From Calamus simplicifolius (lineage: Eukaryota > Streptophyta > Magnoliopsida > Arecales > Arecaceae), in the NCBI GenBank assembly GCA_900491605.1, contig UESW01000050.1, positions 1 through 64,000 of the forward strand: a stretch of DNA of 64,000 bases, given 5' to 3'. Below the pieces are notes generated by a model that ran no database searches, had not been told where the DNA came from, and saw only the letters and a list, made by a program, of their open reading frames with translations. Position 1 is the first letter of the stretch. The number at the start of each line of letters is the position of its first letter. Both the position numbers and the translations under genes were made by a program. Below, piece by piece: positions 9,602 to 20,010 of this stretch.

Positions 9602-11435
9602 TGTCACGCCCCAGACCCAAAAATTTGAGCTAGGATGACAACCTGCCGCATGCCAGGCATGCAAGGCGTCTTGAACTTATCACATAAATCAATATAAAGC
9701 AAATTCCATATCCATGATTTATTACAAACCAGAATTATCAGTCTTGGGCTATCTGCCCTACACACAAACAAATCTGAACTAAATCAAAATAATAAAACTA
9801 AGTCTTCTTAATAGAAACTCCTTCTATCTCAATTATCCATCTTCATTCCTGAGGCTCTGAAAAACATTATGAGAATTTTATGAGCTCACACTCAATAAGT
9901 AAGCCTAATATAATTTCAAAATTTTATTTATCAGGCTATCATTAGGTTCATGTCATCAGATCAATTAGTTTGAACTTTAATTCAATAACAATTACATTGT
10001 TTATACTGTCATTATTTTTCTTTATGTGTCCCACGGCCCTACAATACACATCATGTGTAGCCCTCTTAAATATCCCCTAAGAAGAAGGGTCCTGGTACCA
10101 GTATCTGTCATCTGTCATGTGATAATCTGTCATGTAATAATCTGTCATGTGATAATCTATCATGTGAGAATCTGTCATGTGATAATCTATCATGTGATAA
10201 TCTGTCATGTGAGAACCGCGGTGACACATAAAGTTTTACTGTCATTATTTTAATTACATATAGTAACAATATGATTTTGCAAAACATAATTACATTTAAC
10301 TATAATTTACAGTTTATAAATTAAATAATTTATAAAATTATAATACTTGACTTACTTACCATAATACACGAATTTTACTTGATAACCCAGCTAATTAAAC
10401 TCCTGAGAACCTACAGAATCATTTTTTATTATTAAATTTCTAAAATCTGAATTATAAAATAATTCTTAAACTCTACCCAAACCACTTCATGGGCTCAACT
10501 TTGGGCTTGAATATCTCTCAATGTATACACCCGAATAGGGAAGTAAAATTATTCCCAGAAACTAGAATCAATCCTGATTTGGGCCATATATTTATTTTAT
10601 CATTCTCGGCCCGATACAGGGCCCAAAACACTGCTCAAACTGGGCTCAAAGACGGCCCAACAAGGCCCAAAACTCAGACAGCCCAACGGCCCATTATTTT
10701 TTATCAACCCAGCTCCTCTGTTTCAAAAGAAACAGAGGAACTGAGAATCATGCCGGCAGCCGGGGCCGCTGCTGGCCAAATTGAAGGCGGTCCGGCTGCC
10801 GTTGGCCGGACCGTGGCCGGCCGCCGCCACGGCTAGCCTCCCCCCACTCTCTCTCTCATCAATTTGGATTTAATCACATCTTCTCTCTATCTCATCGCGG
10901 CGGCTCGAACTGTAACCCGGCTCCTCCCTCTTCTCCATTGTTTTCTTCTTTTTTTTTAACTTTCTCTCTCTCAATCCTTCTCTCTCTCATGCATGGACAG
11001 GAGACTTACCAGAGGTAGGCGCGCTGGGGAAGAAACATCCATACGAGGAGATGATGAGAAGGAGCATCCACATATGGTGGAAGGAGGGTTCTACATCATC
11101 TTTTATAGGCATTGCAGAGTCCCCAAATCAAGGGACTCTGTAATTAGATATACTTGGAATTCAAATATCTAGAATCTATCATCTGATCTCGTGATAACTC
11201 TCACGAGCAATTAAGATATACTTGGAATTCAAATATCTGGAGTCTATCATTTGACCTCGTGATAACTCCATGAGCAATTAAGATATACTTGGAATTTAAA
11301 TATCTGGAGTCTATCATCTGACCTCGTGATAACTCTCACGAGCAATTAAGATATACTTGGAATTCAAATATCTGAAGTCTATCATCTGACCTCGTGATAA
11401 TTCTCACGAGCAGTTGAAAAATCTAGGGGATTACA
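9602..11435 (-). repeat. Chromovirus 5' LTR (1,834 bp)
   Basis: It pairs with 3848-6067. It lacks the 482-bp GC-rich block of its partner but has seven copies of a 15-bp repeat (partner: two) at about 10105-10215, and four roughly 67-bp repeats at 11143-11420. It ends GGATTACA against the GCGGG duplication. Confidence 0.95.
10105..10215. repeat. 15-bp repeat CTGTCATGTGATAAT, about 7 copies
   Basis: Copies vary at one or two positions (GTGA/GTAA, CTGT/CTAT, GATA/GAGA). The other LTR has only two copies at about 4354-4390. Confidence 0.9.
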
Positions 11436-11440
11436 GCGGG
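11436..11440. repeat. Target-site duplication of the inner chromovirus (right)
   Basis: GCGGG, identical to 3843-3847. The outer LTR sequence TGTCGACCTTTGGTGTGCC resumes immediately after. Confidence 0.95.
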
Positions 11441-11780
11441 TGTCGACCTTTGGTGTGCCGGCCTTGGGGGCCGGCGCTAGAGCCTGTTGTCCTTTGGCCA
11501 GCACTGGATGCTGGTGGTGGAGGCCGATGCCGGAAGCCGACGCTGGAGGCCAACGCTGGAAGCCGACGCTGGAGCCGACGTTGGGGGCTGACGCTGAAGC
11601 CGACGCTGGAGCCGACGTTGGAGTCCGTCGGCCTTTGGCTAGCGTTGGGGGCTATCGCTGGAGGCCGTCGCTGGAGGCCGTCGCTGGCGGCCGTCGCTGG
11701 AGGCCGTCGCTGGCGTTAGAGTCTGGGCCTTTGGGGCCATCCAAAAATTTTATTTTCCATGGGGTCAACTGGCCCCATCA
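11441..11780 (-). mobile_element. Outer retroelement, 3' LTR, second part
   Basis: It continues the interrupted LTR and is colinear with about 16451-16790. It carries short repeats of the GGCCGACGCTGGAAGCCG and GGCCGTCGCTGGAG types, ending GGGTCAACTGGCCCCATCA. Confidence 0.9.
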
Positions 11781-11799
11781 AATGCCCCCCACACTCCTT
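11781..11799 (-). other. Polypurine tract of the outer element
   Basis: On the minus strand AAGGAGTGTGGGGGGCATT abuts the 3' LTR start TGATGGGGCC. Confidence 0.65.
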
Positions 11800-12057
11800 G
11801 AGCTTGCGTGCCCCGCATCAGCCAAGCGAAAGGAGTGTAGAACTTTTACCTTGGCTGCCTTGGATGGACGTCTTGGATGGACGCCAGCGCGCCTTCTTTG
11901 GCTAGTTGAGGGCGGCTAGTAATTCTCTCCCAAAGCGGAGTCTAGGAGTCTTTGAACCCCGGAGGGTGACCTGAGAGCTGAGTCGTCTGGTTCTTTTTGA
12001 ACCGCCTCGGGGGTGTGGGAACCACTGCGAGGGGCGACTCAACTGGGTATGGAGCCC

Positions 12058-13383
12058 TTAGGGTCTTAACCGACTCGGGGGCACCGCCGTGCCGGGGCCG
12101 AGTGGTGTCCCGTGGGCCGCGATGCCAGTGAGCTCCTTTTGAACCAGCTTGGGGATTTGTCTGCCCCCCAGGAAACTCCGTTGATTGGAATCCGCAGGTC
12201 TTGAGCTTGAGGGTGCCGACACGGAGCCGGTCTTGGGTGCCAACGTGGAGTCGGGCTTTGATGCCAACGCGGAGTCGGTCTTTGGTGCCGACGCGGAGTC
12301 GGTCTTTGTTGCCAATGCGGAGTTGGTCTTTGTTGCCGACGCGGAGTCGGTCTTTGGTGCCAACGCGGAGTTGATCTTTGGTGCCGACGCAGAGTCAGTC
12401 TTTGGTGCCAACGCGGAGTTGGTCTTTGTTGCCGACACAGAGTCGGTCTTTGTTGCCGACACAGAGTCGGTCTTCGGTGCCAACGCGGAGTTGGTCTTTG
12501 GTGCCGACACGGAGTCGGTCTTTGGTGCCAACGCGGAGTTGGTCTTTGGTGCCGACGCGGAGTCGGTCTTTGTTGCCAATGCGGAGTCGGTCTTTGTTGC
12601 CAATGCGGAGTTGGTCTTCGGTGCCAATGCGGAGTTGGTCTTTGGTGCCGACGCGGAGTCGGTCTTTGGTGCCAACGCGGAGTTGGTCTTTGTTGCCGAC
12701 GTGGAGTCGGTCTTCGGTGCCAACGCGGAGTTGGTCTTTGGTGCCGACGCGGAGTCGGTCTTTGGTGCCAATGCGGAATTGGTCTTTGGTGCCAACGCGG
12801 AGTTGGTCTTTGGTGCCGACGTGGAGTCGGTCTTTGGTGCCGACGCGGAGTTGGTCTTTGTTGCCAACGCGGAGTTGGTCTTTGGTGCCGACGCGGAGTC
12901 GGTCTTTGTTGCCAATGCAGAGTTGGTCTTCGGTGCCAACACGGAGTTGGTCTTTGGTGCCGACGCGGAGTCGGTCTTTGGTGCCAACGCAGAGTTGGTC
13001 TTTGGTGCCGACGCGGAGTCGGTCTTTGGTGCCAACGCGGAGTTGGTCTTTGGTGCCGACGCGGAGTTGGTCTTTGGTGCCAACGCGGAGTTGGTCTTTA
13101 GTGCCGACGCGGAATCGGTCTTTGTTGCCAACGCGGAGTTGGTCTTTGGTGCCGACGCGGAGTCGGTCTTTGTTGCCAACGCAGAGTTGGTCTTCGGTGC
13201 CAACGCGGAGTTGGTCTTTGGTGCCAACGCGGAGTCGATCTTTGGTGCCAACGCGGAGTTGGTATTTGTTGCCGACGCGGAGTCGGTCTTCGGTGCCAAC
13301 GCGGAGTTGGTCTTTGGTGCCAACGCGGAGTTCGTCTTTGTTGCCAACGCGGAGTTGGTCTTTGGTTTAAGAAATACACTCAT
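12058..13383 (-). CDS. Repeat-encoded ORF on the sense strand of the gag-only element
   Basis: 441 codons starting at 13383 (MSVFLKPKTNSALA) lie 168 bp downstream of the gag end, in transcriptional sense. About 385 residues are octapeptides PKT(N/D)SA(L/S)A. The remaining C-terminal 50 residues are unique (SSSRPADSNQRSFLGGRQIP). It has no known domain. It may be an accident of the stop-free repeat, but its position and strand would allow translation from the element RNA. I give it low weight as a real protein. Confidence 0.3.
   Translation of the reverse strand: MSVFLKPKTNSALATKTNSALAPKTNSALAPKTDSASATNTNSALAPKIDSALAPKTNSALAPKTNSALATKTDSASAPKTNSALATKTDSASALKTNSALAPKTNSASAPKTNSALAPKTDSASAPKTNSALAPKTDSASAPKTNSVLAPKTNSALATKTDSASAPKTNSALATKTNSASAPKTDSTSAPKTNSALAPKTNSALAPKTDSASAPKTNSALAPKTDSTSATKTNSALAPKTDSASAPKTNSALAPKTNSALATKTDSALATKTDSASAPKTNSALAPKTDSVSAPKTNSALAPKTDSVSATKTDSVSATKTNSALAPKTDSASAPKINSALAPKTDSASATKTNSALATKTDSASAPKTDSALASKPDSTLAPKTGSVSAPSSSRPADSNQRSFLGGRQIPKLVQKELTGIAAHGTPLGPGTAVPPSRLRP
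12215..13366. repeat. 24-bp minisatellite, 48 copies, inside the outer element
   Basis: 1,152 bp made of 24-bp units of two main kinds, GCCGACGCGGAGTCGG... and GCCAACGCGGAGTTGG..., each followed by TCTTTGGT or TCTTTGTT. The unit is a multiple of three and contains no stop, so frames stay open on both strands: 12058-13383 (-, 441 codons), 12185-13429 (+, 414) and 12378-13370 (+, 330). On the element's sense strand the product would be an Ala/Ser/Thr/Lys octapeptide repeat (PKTNSALA/PKTDSASA). I see no evidence that any of these is a host gene. Confidence 0.95.
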
Positions 13384-13550
13384 CCCAAGACGTGATAAGA
13401 CAAGGATATTCCGAATAATACTTTATTAAAGGGTCAGCAAGCTACTGAGAGTACCGTTCATGTTCCGAATGTAGGGGAGAAGCTTCCCATTTTGATGCCG
13501 GCTTGCTTCCTTCCGTCGGCTCCCCGAGCTGCTGGTCGCCCCTCATGAGG

Positions 13551-15123
13551 TCATGCTATTGTTCCTTCCGTTGGGGCATTGTTGAGGCAAATCTGAGGCG
13601 CTGGTGGTGCTGGGGCACCCTGGGCCGTTAGGTTTTCTCGAACGAACTTGCCCAAGTGGCCCTGCTGGACAAACTTTTCAATGGCCTTCTTCAACTGGCG
13701 GCAATCTTCAGTGTCATGCCCGCAATCTTGGTGATACCTGCAGTAAAGCTCTTTGTTGTGGGGGTTTATTGACTTTAGGGGATGTGGGCGTTGAAAGTAT
13801 GGTTCCTCCTCAATCTCTAGCAGGATGTGGGAGATCGGAGCCATGAGAGGAGTGAACCGCCCCTTAGGAACCAGCGCCTGGGGCCGTTGGTCAAAGCGAC
13901 TGGGCGGCTCGGGCTGCCGGGATCGTCCTTCAGCTAGTTCCTTGGGGTTGGCTTCTTGTTGAAACTCCTGCCGGCTTCCCTTCTGGACGAGTCAGCCTCG
14001 TTGGCGCGGATGTACTTCTGGGCCCGAAGGAGGAGGTCAGAATAGGAGCTCGGGGCCTCTTATCCAGGGAGAAGGTGAAGCGGGACGGAAAGAGTCCCCG
14101 CTTCAGCGCTAGGGAGGCCACCGCATCGTCAAGATGGTAGACCTCGAGGGCGGCGGTTTTGAATTGAGACACGAAGTCCCGCAGTGACTCTCCTTCCTTC
14201 TGGCGGACAGAGAAGAGGCTGTCTGCCACCCTTGGGATCCGGCGGCAGGTGTCAAAGTGAGCCAAAAATGACCTCTCCAGCTCTCGGAAGGAGTCGATGC
14301 TGTGGGGGGATAGGCGTGAATGCCACGCACGGGCGGCCTTCCGCAGAGTTGCAGGGAAGGCCTTGCAGAGGAGGGCATCTGGGGCGCCCTGGATTTGCAT
14401 CATAGCCTTGTAACTTTCGAGGTGGTCGAGGGGGTCGGTCGTACCGTCGTACGGATCCACCTAGGGGAAGCGGAACCTGGAGGGAACCGGTTCCTCCAGG
14501 ATGCGGCGAGTGTAGGGAGGACGAGTGTCGAACTCTTCCTCCGGCTGATGGTTTATCCTCCTGGCGAGCTCGTCGAGGCACCGGTTGTACTCCTCCAAGC
14601 GTTCCTTCGCCTAGCGGTTGATCGTCGGGGCCCTTCGGGATGGCTCGGAGGAAGAAGAAGAAGAGGAAGCGGACGGAGATGGAGACGGAAGTTGGGACTT
14701 CCGCCTGGGTTCCTCATGATGATGTGGCTTGGGAGGAAATTTGTTGGGGCCGCGGTCAGAGGACAGTGGCCTTTTGAAGGGCTCGCGTCGAGGCTTCCTG
14801 GGGAAGCTTGACGTCGGCCAATTTCTCGCCGACCGGCCTCCCGCCTGGGAGAGCCTCCCCTCGCCACTGCTGACTGGCGAGGGGAGCAGTTTGATGCTGG
14901 GTGGCCACAGACTGTTGCTGCTGGAGGCCGTGGATCATGGCGGTGAGATTCTGAACTTGCTAGGAGAGGGTTGCCAGCTGCTCCGCCATTTGGAGGGCGG
15001 CGTCCGGCGGCGGGCCGGCAACCGGAGGGCTGGTAGCAGGGGGATTGGTCTCCTGCTGTCTAGTTGGCGGGGGAGCCCCGCCGGGCAGCTGACGGAGGCG
15101 TCCTGGGCTCGTGTCACCACCAT
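13551..15123 (-). pseudogene. Gag of the outer Tat-type element
   Basis: The retrotransposon gag domain reads VDPYDGTTDPLDHLESYKAM, AFPATLRKAARAWHSRLSPH, then FVSQFKTAALEVYHLDDAVA. A downstream segment (13844-13551) carries YCRYHQDCGHDTEDCRQLKK, a Cys/His motif typical of Tat-type gag linkers. Upstream, ARRINHQPEEEFDTRPPYTR precedes the core. A TAG at 14461-14463 interrupts the frame just before VDPYDG, and a frameshift near 14058 separates the core from a QKYIRANEAD segment. Gag forms the virus-like particle. Here it is broken but recognisable. Confidence 0.85.
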
Positions 15124-15197
15124 GGCTTCTAGGAGAAGAGAGGGAATGGAAGATGTAACTCAGGGAAGACATTTGCTACTTTTTCTTGTGCACCTGC

Positions 15198-15218
15198 CCC
15201 CCCTACCTGGCGTGCCAA
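15198..15218 (-). other. Putative primer-binding region of the outer element
   Basis: On the minus strand, TTGGCACGCCAGGTAGGGGG begins three bases after the 5' LTR end. This resembles the TTGGCGCGCCAGGTAGGGGC start found in several Tat-type elements. The cognate tRNA is not identified. Confidence 0.6.
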
Positions 15219-15220
15219 TC

Positions 15221-16790
15221 TGATGACGCTCGATCACCCCTCCTGGACATCGGGAACGGAGGCTCTTCTTCTTCACCGGATCGCCTGCAAAGAAGTCCCA
15301 AGACTAGAGGGGTTCTTCGGTGGGACCCTCCGATGCCCAAGTTAGTGACAGAGGTCACAGCAGAGAAGGAGCTTGAGAGAGCTCTTAAGGAGGGAGAGGT
15401 CTCAGAAGGATCAGGTAGTTCCTTTGAGAGTTAGGGCATCGAGTGTGTAAAATGTGCGTTATAATGCCTTACCCGATTCTCGACGTAGTTTACCCTTTTA
15501 TAGGGGGTGACGCTGGCATGATCACGTGGGTCTGCATCCCATCAGCCGGCGGGACCGTTGGATTGTCGGATCTGGTGCTATCGGGCGGCGCATGTTGGCG
15601 CTGCAGCGCGCATCGGCGCTGTCGGGCGGCGCGCGTCGGGCGCTGTCGGGCAGCGCGCGTCAGAGGAACGGATTCTTAAGCTGCTAGGGCTGATCTGGCT
15701 GGAACCGAGGGTCCCATCTTGTCAGGGCCAAGCTGGATCGACCTGAGATGGCTGGGGCCTATCCCGCCGGCAAGGCAGTGCCGGGGTGGGGCCGAATCGG
15801 CGGGACTGGAGACACCGGGGCCGAGTCGGGCCGGCCTGGGATGGCCTTGGCCGACTCGGCGGGACTGGAGATGCCGGGGCCGAGTTGGGCCGGCCTGGGA
15901 TGGCCTTGGCCGACTCGGCGGGACTGGAGACGCCGGGGCCGAGTCGGGCCGGCCTGGGATGGCCTTGGCCGACTCGACGGGACTGGAGACGCGGGGGCCG
16001 AGTCGGGTCGGCCTGGGATGGCCTTGGCCGACTCGGCGGGACTGGAGACGCCGGGGCCGAGTCGGGCCGGCCTGGGATGGCCTTGGCCGACTCGGCGGGA
16101 CTGGAGACGCCGGGCCGAGTCGGGCCGGCCTAGGATAGCCTTGGCCGACTTGACGGGACTGGAGAGGCCGTGGCCGGCTAGCAACATGCCGGGGACGGCG
16201 AGATTGGAGAGGCCGTGGCCGGCTGGCAACATGCCGGGGCCGGCTAGATCGGAGAGGCCGTGGCCGGCTGGAACGTGCCGGGGACGGCTAGCTTGGAGAC
16301 GCCGTAGCCGGCCAGGGATGTGCCGGGGCCGGCTAGATTGGAGAGGCCGTGGCCAGCTGGCAACGTGCCGGGGACGACTAGCTTGGAGACGCCGGGGCCG
16401 GCCAGGGATGTGCCGGGGCCGGCTAGCTTGGAGAGGCCGGCCTTGGCGGGTGTTGGCCTTTGGTGTGCTAGCCTTGGGGGCCGGCGCTAGAGCCTGTCGT
16501 CCTTTGGCCAGCGCTGGATGCTGGCGGTGGAGGCCGACGCCGGAAGCCGATGCTGGAGGCCGATGCTAGAAGCCGATGCTGGAGCCGACGTTGGGGGCCG
16601 ACGCTGAAGCCGACACTGGAGCCGACGTTGGAGTCCGTCGGCCTTTGGCTAGCGTTGGGGGCTGTCGCTGGAGGCCGTCGCTGGAGGCCGTCGCTGGCGG
16701 CCGTCGCTGGAGGCCGTCACTGGCGTTAGAGTCTGGGCCTTTGGGACCGTCCAAAAATTTCATTTTTTATGGGGTCAACTGGCCCCATCA
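15221..16790 (-). repeat. Outer element 5' LTR, uninterrupted (1,570 bp)
   Basis: TGATGACGCTCG ... GGCCCCATCA, colinear with the split LTR at 2623-3847/11441-11780. It contains a 59-bp array (15805-16160), a 45-bp array (16161-16440) and a TATA-like CTATAAAAG at 15495-15503 (minus). The segment CCTTGGCGGGTGTTGGCC near 16440 is the empty site of the chromovirus insertion. Confidence 0.93.
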
Positions 16791-18419
16791 AGCGCCATAA
16801 GAGGACTTTGAAAACACTAGAAAGTTCTTATTGATCTGCTCATCTCCTGCACTACTTATTCTATAAAATATTTAGGAAAAAGCTATTTAATATTATGTTT
16901 ATAGTGGAGTGAAATCGGATTAGCAAAACCAAAGTCCTAGTTTTGACTTGTTTTAATTTAGTTGAAATTGGGTTAGTCTATGCTGTCAACAACAGAACTA
17001 CATTTGGTCTTATATTCATGACTTAGTTTCTCTTAGATGACTAGAGTATTCTTGTTGCTTGTATAACAACAAAATGCACCAACTGCAGTAAGAATTTCAA
17101 TCAAGATTTGTTTTTGAATTTGGAGATCCATTTTTAAATCAAACTTAGAAAATAAAGATACATGCAGCTAGGTCCAGTTAATTTGAAATTAGAATATTAT
17201 TATTATATTATTGATGGAGTGTTCTATTGCTATATGCCATATTAATGGCTCAGTTTTTCTTTAAAACTTTTCAACTATCATTAAATCAGCTTAAAACTTG
17301 GCTTGATACTTGCTTCTTTGCAGTATCTTCAAAGCAATTTTGTTTGAAATATTTAAAAATATCGATATCATCAACATATTCTTATATTCATATATATTTT
17401 TCTTACCAATTTTTTAAAAGACAATTTTATTTATATGACAATTAAATAGTAAAAGTAATATTTATAATATAAGTTTAAACAATTTTTAATTTTTTAATAT
17501 AAACTCAAATTGGATTGAGAAGCTTGGCCAAATGGGTAGAAAAAAGATAAATTACAAAATAATAACCAATGGTGCATCATAAATATTAGGCAAAGTATTG
17601 TTATTCAATTATCTTAAAAATACTACAAAACCATATTATAGTCTCAATGATTTTCAATAATTTATCATAAATGCAAGGTAGCGGATTAGCTTTCAATATT
17701 TTTAAAAATTCCACTACAATAATGATGTGGGTTCTATAATTTTGGTAAATTATCATAAATATAAGCAAAGTATTTTATTTAAATACCATTAAATTAATGC
17801 TGTGAAATATGAATAAGGTAATAGCATTTATAACAAAATCAAAGTGAAATGTATTTAAGCTTAAATGCTACGAAAAAGATAAATATAATGCATGAAATAG
17901 TAAATGCCACTGTAATTATGTTATTAATATATATTTTGTTATAGCGTTGTTATAATGGTCTCGATTTTGATGAGAAAGTGATCAAAGATGGGACCATCTA
18001 GCATGGTGATTTGGTTCCAAATTCCTTTTCTGAAATTTCTTTCAAGAATTGATAATTAGCATCTATTTTCATTTTCAGCCTTGTCCGAGGTATTGAGAAG
18101 GAGACGGTGGATCACGTGTCTCAGAGCTTTTGGGAGATCGCTAGTGTCAAGCCTTGGGCTGTCACATTATCTTTCTTGGACTTGATCAGGCAGGATGTTA
18201 GGAGAGGGTGCAGTGATACATTGCTTATCAGATTTGGTTATCTCGGAACCGAATACTCAGGAGCCTACTCCGTAGGGTTCCTTTGAACTCTCGTCTTGGT
18301 TGTGATTTTGATAGCCCTGGCCTCATTCCCATAGCGCATCTTTATTTCTTGTCCAGGGTTTATCAAAATTCAAAGCCGGATCGGGTTAAATGAATTGATT
18401 TGGACAAAAGCTTTATGCT
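16791..18419. other. AT-rich spacer, no gene seen
   Basis: Non-coding AT-rich DNA. Between 17560 and 17900 there are loosely repeated phrases (ATTATCATAAAT, GCAAAGTATT), perhaps an old local duplication. From about 18080 the sequence becomes less AT-rich and leads into the LINE relic. Confidence 0.6.
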
Positions 18420-18620
18420 ACATGCTGGAGTCTCCTTTGCTAGTCTCCATGCTCGTCTTATTCTTGAGGGTGATGCTCTCACGGTGATTCGATGGCTTCG
18501 CCAGGATCATTGTGCCACCAACCCTTTGATCCTGATATTCGAGGGGGTTCACAGTGATTAGCCATGGGAAGCCAACTCAGCGGCTGACTGGATTGCCGCT
18601 AGAGTTGCTGAGGATTAAGC
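18420..18620 (+). pseudogene. LINE RNase H-like domain relic
   Basis: One frame reads HAGVSFASLHARLILEGDAL, TVIRWLRQDHCATNP, then a TAG, then PWEANSAADWIAARVAED and a stop. The pattern EGDa..vI.WL ... REAN.aAD..A is the RVT_3 type RNase H found in plant non-LTR elements. Only the C-terminal half remains. Confidence 0.7.
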
Positions 18621-19400
18621 CAATGGTGTCATCAACTTAATATTGTATTCTGATAGTACCTGTATCCATGGATTGGCCCATTTAATGTTCCATTCCGAAT
18701 CATATATATCCTCAAAACAAATATGTATCCATATTGGCCCATTTAATATTCCGAATCATATATAAAAACAAATATATGAAAATATATCTATTAAAAGCAA
18801 ACATATATATAAATTTTAACAACCAATTGATACTTATATTTATATTTATATTTATTTAATAAAAACATAAATATGGATGTTAATAGTAAAAATTAAGGCT
18901 TCAGGAAAAGTCAGGTAAGGGAGGTTGATCAACGATTGACCAACTTTCTCACAATTTTTTTTTTTTTTTTTTGTAACAAGAAGAAAAAAAGATATATATT
19001 TAAATTTTTATTATGAAAATAAAGTTGTTCAATAATTTTAAGATATATATATATATATCTACTAAATTTTATAATAGCAAAAGCATCCTCTCGTAAGCTT
19101 ACTCACGGAAATTATATATAGCATAATAAATTATAATAATATAATAAATTAAAATAACATATTATAATTGAATTAAATACAATTAATACTGACAAATTTT
19201 AATATAATTAATATATATATTTTTTCATAATTCTCTCCGGTGATTGCGCCCAGCTTCTTCAACGTCACCTAAGTCAGAGCCGGTCATATTTTACTTCAAC
19301 CCGAGCCCGAGCCAAATTTGAGCCCGCTGGGCTCGTCCACGCGGACTTTATAATTCACGCGACGTCCTTCCTGCCTGATTCCGTCGACCGCCGATAAAAT
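18621..19400. other. AT-rich spacer upstream of the formin gene
   Basis: Contains ATATAT runs, a poly-T tract at about 18957-18972, and at about 19290-19335 a GAGCCCGAGCC / GAGCCCGCTGGGCTCG motif of the kind seen at the ends of some plant MITEs. No coding signal. Confidence 0.5.
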
Positions 19401-19413
19401 CTATTTAAAATAT
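19401..19413 (+). promoter_or_regulatory. Candidate TATA box of the formin gene
   Basis: CTATTTAAAATAT lies about 450 bp before the proposed start, followed by a pyrimidine-rich leader with long T runs. The transcription start is not known, so the call rests on sequence and position only. Confidence 0.3.
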
Positions 19414-19855
19414 CCCAATTATTTTTTCGTCTTGACATTCCCAGTCCTCCATCTTTGTCTCCAGTCGGAGATCGGAAGTCCAGATCTCGTCTCCATCCAC
19501 CATTACCGATCCCTGTTCGAGACAAGCTCACTTCCGTCGATCCCGACAAGAGAAAGTTTTTTTTTTTCCCTGTATTTTTACAGAAAATTTTTAGTGGTTT
19601 TTCTGGGCACTTTACCGGAAATTCCACACAGAAACGGTTACCTGGAAGATTTGAGTTTTTTCCCTATTTCCCTCGGAGATTTTCGGTGGTTTTTCTCGCA
19701 CACAGTGCAAGAAATTCTGGGTATTTTCGCAGGAGGGATTCTCCAGTGTTCTGATTATTGCTGTTTTTTTAGCTGTGAGCGGATTTGATGTCGAGAATGG
19801 GAAATAGATGAGATGACTCGGGTCGACTGTGGCTCGAATATCGATCTTGGAAGCG

Positions 19856-20010
19856 ATGGATGTGGGAAAGTTCGGATTTTTATGCGTTTGTGTGGTTTTA
19901 TTGGCTATTCTGATGATGAGAGACGCGGGAGGGAGGCAGCGCGCAAAAGGTCTCTTTTGGGCCTGAGAGATACTTCGGTTGCGGCTTCTCCAGAGTTAAA
20001 TGAAGCCCTG
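19856..20010 (+). CDS. Formin exon 1: signal peptide
   Basis: ATG at 19856 gives a basic then strongly hydrophobic leader (VCVVLLAIL), fitting secretion of the ectodomain. The frame hits TGA at 19964. One frame over, GLRDTSVAASPELNEAL continues to the donor GTGAGT at 20011, so a one-base shift lies near 19955. Upstream ATGs at 19788 and 19813 open other frames and lack a signal peptide. Confidence 0.55.

Larger units (their letters stand above)
3848..11435 (-). mobile_element. Ty3/gypsy chromovirus (Del/Tekay type), degenerate, nested in outer LTR
   Basis: Structure in sense (minus) order: 5' LTR 9602-11435; PBS at 9582-9594; a gag start; then a deletion; reverse transcriptase, RNase H and integrase from 9155 to about 6500; a C-terminal chromodomain near 6200-6360; PPT at 6068-6080; 3' LTR 3848-6067. 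LTR ends are TGTCACGCC/GGATTACA on the plus strand, and the 5-bp duplication is perfect. Order RT-RH-IN plus the chromodomain places it in the chromovirus branch; Del/Tekay is my best lineage guess. Pol is split by several frameshifts and gag/protease is mostly gone, so it cannot act alone. Confidence 0.95.
2623..16790 (-). mobile_element. Outer gag-only LTR retroelement (TR-GAG-like, Tat-type)
   Basis: After removing the nested chromovirus, the element is about 6.6 kb: two LTRs of about 1.57 kb and a 3.44-kb interior (11781-15220). In sense (minus) order the interior holds a PBS region (15198-15218), gag (about 15120-13551), a 24-bp minisatellite (13366-12215) and a PPT (11781-11799). No protease, RT, RNase H or integrase is present, so it depends on another element's enzymes. 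Flanks ATCGT (2618-2622) and AGCGC (16791-16795) agree at only 3 of 5 bases, so the target duplication is mutated or absent. Confidence 0.85.

Noticed and set aside
12215..13366. CRISPR-like array
   Set aside because: 24-bp units are directly abutting with no spacers, and the DNA is plant nuclear.
12185..13429. 414-codon frame on the plus strand
   Set aside because: Antisense to the element and explained by the stop-free 24-bp repeat.
2618..16795. Perfect target duplication for the outer element
   Set aside because: ATCGT and AGCGC share only three of five bases, so no intact duplication can be claimed.
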